The notes beneath the pieces were generated by a model. It searched no databases and had not been told where the DNA came from. It saw only the letters and a list, made by a program, of their open reading frames with translations. A stretch of 64,000 nt of DNA from Lepiota brunneoincarnata (Eukaryota > Basidiomycota > Agaricomycetes > Agaricales > Agaricaceae): positions 124,001 to 188,000 of the forward strand of contig JAEBUN010000012.1 of assembly GCA_023014365.1 (NCBI GenBank), written 5' to 3'. Shown piece after piece: positions 50,845 to 60,146 of this stretch. How positions within the stretch are numbered: position 1 is the stretch's first letter; every line of letters begins with the position of its first letter. A program made the translations under genes and the position numbers.

Positions 50845-53388
50845 ATGCCAACCACTAGCAGCCTAGACTATAACGAGAAGGAGCCCATCGACCTCTACTC
50901 GTATCACGAAAAGAACGCCGGTCGCCTAATTGTCGATCCAGAGTACGCCCTGCTTGTTCTCGTTCTTCCCTAGATCGAAGCAGTTCATCATCATATTGTT
51001 TAAACCAGGGAGGCTCGAATAGAACTTGGGGAAGAGGTTGCCTCACAGCTGAAGCTAACCAAGGATGGTACAAAAGTGTTATGGCCGCAGCCTACCGACT
51101 CTCCACTAGACCCTCAAAATTGGTCGGAGAGGGAAAAAACAGTTCACCTCATCATCCTTATTCTAGGTGTCAATCGTACCCGATTTTGATTCTGGCCTTG
51201 GTAAGAGTCACAAGTCTCATTGGAAGTATGCAGACGTTTGACACAATGTACGAGCAGGCATCGCTGCGCTGTTTCCTCTTGCGAGAGAATACAATACTAA
51301 TGTCGGCGAGGTCAACAATGTGACATCCAAGTGAGCGGTTTCGTCCACGGTCTTCTGCTCAGCCCTAACCCCATAGCAGTTGGAGTATCTTCCTTATCGG
51401 TATCGGTGGTATCTTTGCTGTAATGGCGATGCGAAAATTCGGCCGCCTACCTGTTCTCTTCTGGTCGCAGGTAAGATAATCTGGCCCAGACATTTTTTCT
51501 CCCCTAACTCCAATTAGATCCTCGCTCTGGCCTTTCTCATCGGCTGCACGTTTGCTCCCAATCTCAATACCTTTGCTGGTGTGTGATTCCCTCAAAGTTC
51601 TGAGCTTTGGGTATGAATCCCTTTTTGCCGTCAGCTATGCGTTGTTTGACAGCTTTCTTTGGGTAAGTAGGTCCATCTCTCCCTTTGACGCTGTCAAAAC
51701 CAACTCTTCTATCAGTACCACCCCTCAGGTCACTGTACGTCCACCAGATTCTAGTTTTTGTAGTCAATTGATATCCTTGTCAGGGGCTTTTCGTCATCAC
51801 AGATCTCTACCCCTTTCACAAACAAGCGCGGAAGGTAAAATTTTCGGTGACCTAGCCCTGCAGCCCCGTCCTGATTCACCAGTAGCTGAACTCGTGGACT
51901 TTGGGGTTCATCATCTCACCCTTTCTCTCCCCATTCGCCTGCGGCTTTCTAGCAGCTCGAGAGAACTGGCGATGGACCTATGCAACAGGATGCTTTTATT
52001 CTGCCTTTGTTATTACCTTGCTGGTCCTCTTTATGAAAGAAACGTATGTTAGCTTCAATTCAAAGGTATCTGATCCAAAAAGCCTGACCAGTGTCCATAG
52101 CATGTACGACCGCACCCTCAAGCCTATTCCGGTCCCATCATCGTCAGGCCTCAGATACCGCATCGAGACGCTGATCGGCATCACTGGATGGCGAATGGCA
52201 AAATACAGGTCACCGTGGAAGGCGATCGTGCTGGACCCCATTCGCATTATTTGGCGTCCTCATGTGCTTCCTGTCCTGGTTTTTGAGGCTGCCGTTTTTG
52301 GCTTCGGTATCGGCATCAACGTGCGTTTTTATTCACTCAGGCCGAGAGCTCTAGTTGAAGGTGCCATTTAGGTTACAAATGCCGTCTTCTTAGGAGAACC
52401 TCTACCTCTTGGCTATGGATTTGATGCGATAATAATTTCTGCCCTTTACGCTACACCGATCGTGAGTCTATACTCGTTCTTACAAAAAGGGGACTGTCTA
52501 ATGTGGGCCATCAACTAGGTCGCTGTTATCTTGGGGGAACTCGTGGGGCGCTTCCTCAACGACTGGATCATGGAATTCGGCATCCGTAGAAATAGCGGTG
52601 TACACGAAGCTGAATCGCGGTTCTGGTACGTGCCCCTCAAGCCTCATACACATTGCTGCTGACGGCTCCGGTAACTGGTTCCTCTTACTTGGTACCCTCT
52701 GTCATTTTTTGTCTTTTTTTTTTCCGACATACAATCGGCATTGTGGCACAACAGGGCATGTTACCTCGGTATTCCGCTCTATATCTGTGGTTTCCTCCTA
52801 ATCGGCGCATCTTTCCAAAACCATCTTCACCTTGCAGCGATCATCATGGGCTGGGGTATTGCCTCGTTTTCCATTATGATCATGACTGTTGTCGTGTATG
52901 CATACCTCAACGACTGTTTTCCTAAGAATCAGGTACGCCCTAATGTCCCTCGCTTAGGAAAAAAGATGATATTGATCACCATTTACCCCCCATCCTCCGA
53001 CTTTTATTCGCTCATTGGATTGATGACGCATATAGGGTGAGGTCATGGCGCTTGTTACCTTGGCACGTATTCTTGGAGGATTTGCAGTGGCATACTTCCA
53101 AGTTCCGTGGGCCGCGAAGCATGGCGCTATCCAAACTTACGGGGTTGAGGCTGCGTGAGTACTCCTATCGTCTTTCCCAATCTTAAGTCAAGCTCTCTAC
53201 TCACGACCTGTGGTTGTTTCTTTCACTTGGCGGGTACCAGCATCGTAACGGGCCTGTTCCTCCTCTTCATCCCTATGATCCAGCTCAGGGGACGCCATTT
53301 CCGCGTGAGTGTGGTCTATCAACATTCGCTCGTCCAGGCACACCTGCTCACAGGATCATTGACACTGCAGAAACTCTACTCGTTGTAA
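50845..53388 (+). CDS. MFS transporter copy 2, one apparent frameshift
   Basis: Major facilitator superfamily exporter of the drug:H+ antiporter type, plasma membrane. Exons read MPTTSSLDYNEKEPIDLYSY, KNAGRLIVDPE, GTKVLWPQPTDSPLDPQNWS, AMRKFGRLPVLFWSQ, GLFVITDLYPFHKQARK, LNSWTLGFIISPFLSPFACG, GLRYRIETLIGITGWRMAKY, WACYLGIPLYICGFLLIGAS, VVVYAYLNDCFPKNQ and YFQVPWAAKHGAIQTYGVEA, ending KLYSL. All twelve helices can be traced, with introns at the same places as copy 1. One extra G near 51168 (CTAGGTGTC) shifts the frame before IVPDFDSGLG, and I found no intron that repairs it without losing conserved residues. Otherwise the gene looks intact, so a sequence error is quite possible. Substrate unknown. 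Confidence 0.8.
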
Positions 53389-53497
53389 ATCGGCCGTTGA
53401 GACCATTACACGCTGCATAGAACGCACAAATTAGATCTATAATGTATGTATAAGGAAATGTGTTAATAGCCTTCAGTCGAAATGCATATGTATAGTT

Positions 53498-55105
53498 TCA
53501 AGTCATCTCCACCTCGGGGACCGATCCGTCGGGCATCTTCAATGGTAAACCCTTCTTTTGTAGTCGACGTCGAAGCAACCTGAGAAAGCGTAAGGCACTA
53601 GTACGACTGTTGAACAGCACCAGACTGACCTTTCGAACATGTCTAGCGGCCCATCTTGTTTCGGCACTGAATCAACAGAATTATGTGGAACGGACTTGGT
53701 ATCAGCTACAAGCGGGATCCAGCTGCTCAGAGGACTGGTTCCATGTTCGTAGCTCGCTTCCGCTACATACAATAGCAATCCATCAGAATTGACGTTTACG
53801 GTCACTGAGGTTGCGGGAAGTTTCGCATTTTGTGCCGCCCCAAAAGTGAAGATGGAAGAAGCTTCAACTTCCATTCCATCTTCTCCGCCTTGAGGCTGGT
53901 CGTGTGCAATTTGAGATGGCGTAAAGAGGTTGGGGACGTCGATGGTGAATGATCTCGGCGACCGAGCGAGAGGGATAATGTGGTGGTAGAGAGTAGGGAG
54001 CGTTGTGTCAGTATGATATGGGATAGGAAGCAATTTGGTTGGATACGGAAATTGGTAGTGGTCATGGGACTTGTGATATGGTCCTGGGAGGGTTATGAGA
54101 CCAAGTTCAGCGAGTCTCGTGTCGCGCCACCAGAACCTTTTAGAAATTAGCGGGATGATAAGGGCCACTACAGCAACCAAAGGTTTAGACGCACCGAAAG
54201 GGGGCTTCACAGTCACAGATGTCTTGTCCTTTCCATTTGACGACGTCAAGGATGTGCAAAATCCCGGTCTCTCGCCAGTTTGCGTCAAGGATGCAATCAA
54301 GGATGGTTAGAGGGGGCAGCTTTGAGGGGAAACGGGGAATAAGAGTCTTGCCTAGCAGTCGGGATCGGAGGGTTGTGTTGGGCACTAGGGAGGTTGAATG
54401 AATGATTACGCGCATACCGAGAGGGGCACTCGCGCTCACCAGCACCTACGATGCCGGACGACTGGTGAGTTACGGTGAGACACCGTTTGCCCACTGGTAC
54501 TGGGCCAACAGCTACCCATCCAGTTTCCAGGTTCTCTGGTAGCCCATCGACATCAGCCCAAGGGTCGTCCTCTGACATCTCCAGTAGCTCCGCATACATG
54601 CACTTGTCGGCCCATTTACTGATTTTCTTGTTCTTTCCCTTCTTCTTGCCACGACGTTTCTTTGGTACTACGGATTCGGCGGGCGTTTCTGACGTTGTCC
54701 CTAGTGTCCCCGAGATGGCATTCGGAGGTTGGTAGGACTCGACCATGGATACATATGGAGCAACACTCCCTGGTGTAAAAGTTGTCGAATCTGCGTCCTG
54801 ATCGTTTTCATCATCGGATGGGCCGAGGGTAAGATCTGCAAATAAATCGAGCTGCCTGTTCGAGTCAAACTTCTGAGCACGTCTCTGGTGTACAAGCGGT
54901 GTTGGAAGTGAAGCTTGGATTGAAATCAAGGCGTAGAACTAACGCGTTTCTGTTCTTGGAGAGCCTACGAGGTCTGTTCAGAACAAAGTGCCAGAAGCCG
55001 GAGTGAATGTATGAAAACCTTTGTTCTCCTAGTCTCTTGTGATACGAGCCTGTCTCTGATCGTGGTCGGCGGTAGTTTGTAGGATGATATTCTGTCGCCG
55101 AACAT
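53498..55105 (-). CDS. snurportin-1-like nuclear import adaptor
   Basis: Adaptor that imports m3G-capped snRNPs via importin-beta. The first exon MFGDRISSYKLPPTTIRDRL with VSQETRRTK, followed by short exons ALQEQKR and RRAQKFDSNRQLDLFADL, forms the basic importin-beta-binding segment. A disordered region with the basic cluster PKKRRGKKKGKNKKISKWAD follows. The cap-binding domain reads CMYAELLEMSEDDPWADVDG, GWVAVGPVPVGKRCLTVTHQ, TTLRSRLLGKTLIPRFPSKL, PPLTILDCILDANWRETGIL, HILDVVKWKGQDICDCEAPF and FWWRDTRLAELG. The C-terminus ends KMPDGSVPEVEMT. About five introns, one cutting the IBB exon after only seven codons. Domain order matches the family; gene symbol SNUPN is used in animals. Confidence 0.88.
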
Positions 55106-55468
55106 TGAAAGATGTTTGTCAGGACATTCTGCATCACCGCCCCTTCTCACCTATCCCGGCCCGGAGACCCGTCTCGTTCCACTGGTTGGTCAGAGGCGGG
55201 CTCACGAAGGAAAACATTCTGTGCCTTGCTGGTGCCGATTGAAGACCCTCCTGATTTGGTGGCACTTGCATATCATATGATCTTAAATACGGAGGCCCAT
55301 CGGCCCAAGCTGCTACCAGCCAATTTGCAGGACCTCTCACCTAACCTATTGCCGACCATACAAGTGATGTCAGTGTAGTGTAGTGCCCGTAAACCTCCTC
55401 GAATGAATTATTTCTACCATTGACTAGCCAGAGTCTTATGGTACCATATCATCGCAAAACCCACTCAG
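55106..55468. other. intergenic region HIS5 / snurportin
   Basis: About 360 bp between two minus-strand genes; it should contain the snurportin promoter and HIS5 3' UTR. Nothing specific recognised. Confidence 0.5.
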
Positions 55469-56827
55469 CTAGATCGCTTTCAGAACTTTACCCATTCTCT
55501 CGACAACCGCCTCATTTTCGGCCTCCGTCCCAACCGTAATCCTCAAACACGCCTCACACCCCATCTCCCTCCCCCTGAATCTCACCACAACGCCATTCTC
55601 TTCCGCCAGCACCTTGTAGACGCTTTCCGCCCTCTTCGTATCCACCCTCCCGCTCCCATCTTTACTCAGCACGGGTACCATGACAAAGTTGGCGTTATTC
55701 GCGCCTATCGGCTTGCCGATATCATTCATAGTGCCCTTCGAGGAAGCAAGTCTCTCAAGAAGCCAGGAGCGGTTCTTAACCAAAGTAGCGACTTTGTTGC
55801 GCATCGAGCCGACAGAGGAAGGGGACAGCGCGGAGAGAGCGAGGTGTGCCGTGGGTGTAGATATATTATATGGTGCTTTGGTGTTGGTAAGGACCTGGAT
55901 TAGGGGCGGTTGTGCAAGGGCGATGCCGAGACGGATAGCAGCGAGGCCGAACGATTTAGAGAGCGTCTGGAGAACTACAAGGTTGGAAAATTTCTGGACC
56001 AGTGTGACGGCCGAGACGGGTTCTTGCGTCGACGAAGAGGTAAAGTCAATGTAAGCCTCGTCGACGACGACGATACCGCTGAATTTCGGTGAGGTGAGGA
56101 TCGTGCGGATCGTGTTGAGGGAAATGAGAGTTCCTGTCGGGTTACCCGGGGAGCAAAGGAAGATTAATTTAATGCTTGAGTCTGCTGCGAGCGTGTCCAG
56201 GACCTATGCAATGCACAATATCAATAATCATCATCCATCCAAAAATAAACCTGAATCAACCTCGTCTACCCGAACGCTGAATCTGCCTCTTTCCCCACCC
56301 TCTCCAAACGCACCACTCAGTTCCAGCGGAACTTTGACGACCCCTGCGTCGTTCACTTGGGCACAAACAGCGTACATCCCATATGTCGGCGGAGTAATCA
56401 AAATTTTCTCCTTTCCGGGCACGACGCATACTCGCATGAGCAGGTCTATTACCTCGTCAGAGCCAACGCCCAGGAACACGTGGTCAGCCGAAGGCAGTCC
56501 TCTAAGTTCGGCGATGCGCGACTTGATCTGAGGGTGGGAGGGGTCAGGGTAACGGTGCAAGTCGAGATCAAGCGTTTCAGAAAGATCAGACGTCAGTTCT
56601 GGCTCAGATTCAGGGTCTGCAGACCCATTCTGGTGTTGGAAGGAGGAGGGTTTAGGGATGGAGTGTCCAAGGGCATTTTCATTGGCATCAAGGAGGATTC
56701 CTTCAGTATAGTCGTCGCGAGCGCAGCGATAGGGGTGCAATGCAAGAATGTTGGGTCTGATGACACTCTCAATGTTGAAGTGGGGCGGGTTGGGTTGGCT
56801 CAAAGACTGCAGACCGTGGATGGGCAT
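55469..56827 (-). CDS. HIS5: histidinol-phosphate aminotransferase
   Basis: PLP enzyme of histidine biosynthesis, converting imidazole acetol phosphate to histidinol phosphate. The start MPIHGLQSLSQPNPPHFNIE leads into VIRPNILALHPYRCARDDYT and the signature ILLDANENALG, then LHRYPDPSHPQIKSRIAELR and VFLGVGSDEVIDLLMR. Beyond one intron (near 56203-56258): LIFLCSPGNPTGTLISLNTI, GIVVVDEAYIDFTSSSTQEP and the PLP lysine in NLVVLQTLSKSFGLAAIRLG. The C-terminus reads GVVVRFRGREMGCEACLRIT, ending RMGKVLKAI. Length about 430 residues, as in other fungi. Only one intron and no break. Head-to-tail with the S1/P1 nuclease gene upstream (95 bp). Confidence 0.94.
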
Positions 56828-56922
56828 TGTAGGCCGTTGAGAAGAGAGCGAGTCACTCCTGGAGATTAGTAGGTGCTGAAATTGATGGACAAGATAAGAT
56901 AAAAGATAAGATGGGGATATAA

Positions 56923-58161
56923 TTAAGTAGTAACCCGCGCTACATTTGGTCCAGCACCGAAAACATAGTTTAACACAGTGGCTAGGCGCACACCGCCCTG
57001 AGCAAAGAACTGGTCTAGTAACATGCGTGTTTCGATGACTCCCATGTATTCAGGGTTGTCGAGCTCGTAAGGAGGCTCGTCACCGGCCTCCTCTGCTTCG
57101 AGATCCTCTTCCCCGTCAAATTCGCGGTGTCTCCTGCACCGTGCCCTGCGAGGGGAAGACTGACTGCGAGGCAAGGTGTGATCTCCCTCGAGAGCCTTTG
57201 GCCAGATGAGTTCACAGTTAAGAGCGTGAATGGGTTTGGACCAATGATATGGGCAGACGAAGTCGGTATCGGTGATGGAAGCACTTGTGCTTTGGCGCGC
57301 AAGCCAGCCGGGAAAGAAGAAGTCGAAGATGGTCTGTAAAACGGTCGAATGGGTATCCGCAGCCTTGAAGGCCTGCGGGCATGAGGCCCAATCCTGCAAC
57401 TCATCCGCCCACTTGCCCTCAATCCCTTCCCAAACGATTCGACGAATAAGAGGGTCGTAAATTGCCCCACGCATGTTCTTCTCCACTCTCTCCAAAGGAA
57501 GCGGGCGTGAGTAATTCCTTCCGACACTTCGAATTGCCTTCGCAGGGATGTATGAATCCCAAGCTGAATGCAGATTCGTCCTTCGCCCGTCCCAACATAC
57601 GTCTACCTGGTTCCCGCCCCTATCCCGTCCAGTCAGGTGCAACGGCATGTGCATGTCTCCGATGAAATGCACAATAAACTTGAGCGCCTCCTGAGCCAAC
57701 TCCACATTCCTGTTTTCTCCGTCTGCCCAATTGATAAGGATGTTGGTTGTGTTGTAGATCCCTCCAAGGACATTGATACCAGACTTCCCTGCCCATCCAT
57801 CTGTTCCAGGGAACAAACATGTATCGGCTGGGTGGTCGCCTACAGCGCCGACGTAGTGCAAGGGCGCGGACCAACGCATGCGGTATTTGTATTTATCGGC
57901 CCAGGTCGCGACAGAGGCAAGATGACAAGGCCATCCTCCCGTTGTCCCAGGTGAATCCGTGAGCATATCGTTCGCGTCAAAGCCGAGGGTAGTATCATCT
58001 TCGAGTATCTTGCACAACCTCTCCAACGCGGCAGGTTCTGTGTATATCTGCGCTATGGTAGCTACGATTTCATGACCCGCGGCTCCCCAGCCCAGGACAC
58101 CCGGGAGAAAGCCGCTAATGCTGAGGGCAAGAGCAAGTGCATGAGTCGGTTGAAGGCGCAT
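56923..58161 (-). CDS. secreted S1/P1-type nuclease
   Basis: Zinc-dependent single-strand-specific nuclease and 3'-nucleotidase, secreted. A single exon of 412 codons. The signal peptide MRLQPTHALALALSISGFLP with GVLG is followed directly by WGAAGHEIVATIAQ, so cleavage gives the N-terminal Trp whose amino group binds zinc. The other ligands are visible: the Asp/His of VATWADKYKYRMRWSAPLHY, HFIGDMHMPLHLTGRDRGGN and TNLHSAWDSYIP. Cysteines near residues 48, 78 and 260-310 may form the usual disulfides. The C-terminal 60 residues carry an acidic/basic insert (SQSSPRRARCRRHREFDGEE) longer than in Aspergillus S1, then EYMGVIETRMLLDQFFAQGG. Intronless in an intron-rich neighbourhood. Likely role: phosphate and nucleoside scavenging. 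Confidence 0.93.
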   Translation of the reverse strand: MRLQPTHALALALSISGFLPGVLGWGAAGHEIVATIAQIYTEPAALERLCKILEDDTTLGFDANDMLTDSPGTTGGWPCHLASVATWADKYKYRMRWSAPLHYVGAVGDHPADTCLFPGTDGWAGKSGINVLGGIYNTTNILINWADGENRNVELAQEALKFIVHFIGDMHMPLHLTGRDRGGNQVDVCWDGRRTNLHSAWDSYIPAKAIRSVGRNYSRPLPLERVEKNMRGAIYDPLIRRIVWEGIEGKWADELQDWASCPQAFKAADTHSTVLQTIFDFFFPGWLARQSTSASITDTDFVCPYHWSKPIHALNCELIWPKALEGDHTLPRSQSSPRRARCRRHREFDGEEDLEAEEAGDEPPYELDNPEYMGVIETRMLLDQFFAQGGVRLATVLNYVFGAGPNVARVTT

Positions 58162-58311
58162 CGTCGGTGGTTCAGCTCAAGAGACAACAGGATGCACTAT
58201 AGCGCTCAAGTTGCCCTATTTTATCGCCCTCCGTTCATGTTCCGATCCAGTCACAAACGCGTCGCGTTCATTGTTTTTATTTTCCCACGCTACTAACCAC
58301 CTGTTCGCAGA

Positions 58312-58398
58312 GGGCACATGGTGTAGTTGGTTATCACGCTCGCTTAGCAACCAGAAAAGGACTTGCGAGAGGTGTTGGGTTCAATTCCCAATGTGTCC
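58312..58398 (+). tRNA. tRNA-Ala (AGC) with 14-nt intron, copy 1
   Basis: The acceptor stem GGGCACA pairs with TGTGTCC and includes the G3:T70 wobble that defines alanine identity. The D arm is GTGTAGTTGGTTATCAC, the anticodon stem CTCGC/GCGAG and the T arm TTGGG-TTCAATT-CCCAA. The anticodon loop is TTAGCA, a 14-nt intron (ACCAGAAAAGGACT), then T, with the intron at the canonical position. A T4 run follows at 58406-58409 as a weak terminator. It faces copy 2 tail-to-tail. Confidence 0.9.
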
Positions 58399-58462
58399 AT
58401 ATCTGTTTTGCCACCCAGGTCAGGAGCAACTACCTTGTGTTTGGGTAATGACTGGAGAAATG

Positions 58463-58471
58463 AAAAAAAAA
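58463..58471 (-). terminator. Pol III terminator of tRNA-Ala copy 2
   Basis: Nine A residues on the plus strand, i.e. a T9 run just downstream of the minus-strand tRNA. Confidence 0.75.
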
Positions 58472-58476
58472 GAACT

Positions 58477-58563
58477 GGACACATTGGGAATTGAACCCAA
58501 CACCTCTCGCAAGTCCTTTGCTGGCTGCTAAGCGAGCGTGATAACCAACTACACCATGTGCCC
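58477..58563 (-). tRNA. tRNA-Ala (AGC) with 14-nt intron, copy 2
   Basis: Exonic sequence is identical to copy 1 on the opposite strand, including G3:T70 and the AGC anticodon. Only two intron bases differ (GCCAGCAAAGGACT). Spacer between the copies is 78 bp, so the pair forms an 87-bp inverted repeat. Confidence 0.9.
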
Positions 58564-58652
58564 GTACATTCAAGCAGGACCCTCGTAAGTACCCAATTCA
58601 ATGCTCTCATTGATCTCATAAATTTCTCTCGCTCTACGAACTTCTCATCAAG

Positions 58653-59985
58653 ATGTTCAAATTTGACTTTGACCTCGACGACCTTGCCGATGACCCAGAA
58701 CTCTCTATTACTCGAGAAGAGAACTCCGCTCGTGAAACCAAGCCTAATGAAATTCTTGGAGATGAAGAGCCGTGCAGGGAAGTCTCAATCCAAGAACTGG
58801 TCCGTCGATCCGTGTCATAGCCCGTCGAAAAAAATCTCATACGCAAAGAAAAGTTAGCTTGACGCACTGCCATCGTTGATATCCTGTTCACCACTTACCA
58901 TTCCCCTGAATGGTGGAACTCGGAACGTTACACTCAACCGGAGAGACCTCTTTGATGCCCGGTTTCAATTGATAGCAGAGGGGAGCGTTTCGGACGACCT
59001 CGGCGGAGGGGAGACGGAAGAACAGGGAACTACAGAGGGAAGTAAACACAGACACGCACCGGCATTGGCGTTCATCGAAGCGCCCTCCGATCTCGTACCA
59101 CGGGTGTATGAAGGGGGGCTAAAGACCTGGGAATGCAGCATAGACCTCGTCGAGTACTTAGACTCTGTGAGCGGATTGGACGGATTCCGGGGCAAAGATA
59201 TTTTAGAGGTGAGGTCACAGTATCATATTGTCGTTCTAATTGTTCATAATTCAGTACTTAGCTTGGGTGTGGAACGGCTATTCCATCGCTCTATATCTTG
59301 CACCATCTCCTCTCTTCTCCCCTACCAGATGGCACCACGCAACTCCCAAAAACCGTCATATACCTTCAAGACTACAACGATTCCGTTCTGGAACTCGTTA
59401 CCCTCCCCAACGTCTTCCTCACCTGGTGTGAGTCGCTCTCCTCTGAGCTGCCATATCAAGGCTAATCGCACCACTCCAGATCTTTCCCCTGCGTCTTCAT
59501 CGTTTCGTTCCTCAATAGGCAAAGATCCCGGAGCCGAATACTTTCCCTTCCCAACCATCCCGGAGCCGTTTGAACTCCCTGTAACACCCTCTCTTAAATC
59601 TGCTTTTCTCACCTCTCTACAAGAAATTCACAATATCTCCCTTCGCTTCTTCTCTGGTGCCTGGTCAATGTTTCCCGCCCAGCTCAGACTGGTGCATCCG
59701 GGCACGTTCGACATTGTGCTGACTTCTGAAACGATTTACCGAATGGACAGCCTTCCCAGCCTTATTGCAACGATGCGTACAGCATGTTTAGGTGTTTCAA
59801 GTGAACCTAACGAGATGGTTCAGTGCCTCGTAGCAGCAAAGATCCTGTACTTTGGTGTTGGTGGAGGGGTTTCAGAATTTGTCGATTTTGTGGTGAAGAA
59901 CGGGTATGGCAAAGCTGAAACTGTTCGGGAACAGAAAATGGGTGTGGGCCGGGTGATCATGTCACTTGATTGGAGCCTGAAGTAG
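58653..59985 (+). CDS. HPM1: protein-histidine N-methyltransferase Hpm1/METTL18-like
   Basis: SAM-dependent enzyme that methylates a histidine of ribosomal protein uL3. Exon 1 MFKFDFDLDDLADDPELSIT (ending VRRS) splices over 58812-58857 to LDALPSLISCSPLTIPLNGG. Then come RRDLFDARFQLIAEG, the family motif LVPRVYEGGLKTWECSIDLV and, after another intron, motif I LGCGTAIPSLYILHHL. VIYLQDYNDSVLELVTLPNV includes the acidic SAM-contact region; FDIVLTSETIYRMDSLPSLI and ILYFGVGGGVSEFVDFVVKN complete the fold. Four exons. The acidic FDFDLDDL start is a known feature of the family. Convergent with SIN3. Confidence 0.9.
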
Positions 59986-60146
59986 TGTATTCAATGTATT
60001 CAACACGAGGCATGTCCAGGGGTCGAGTGATCAACCAGTCACTCAGCCGGAATAGATAGCTTCAGGACTATGTTAAACTACTACCATTACATACAATGAT
60101 ATAAATACAAATCAAAACGAGGTCTAGAACAACACTAGAGCGACAG

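Noticed and set aside
56357..56869. 170-codon open frame on the plus strand
   Set aside because: It is antisense to HIS5, whose frame matches the family throughout; the composition is that of a shadow frame.
57015..57527. 170-codon open frame on the minus strand
   Set aside because: It overlaps the S1/P1 nuclease in another frame and shows no domain of its own.
58344..58619. 91-codon minus-strand frame over the tRNA pair
   Set aside because: It is a translation of the two tRNA genes and their spacer; its repeated CSWLSRSL and RTCERCWVQFPMCP motifs come from the tRNA sequence.
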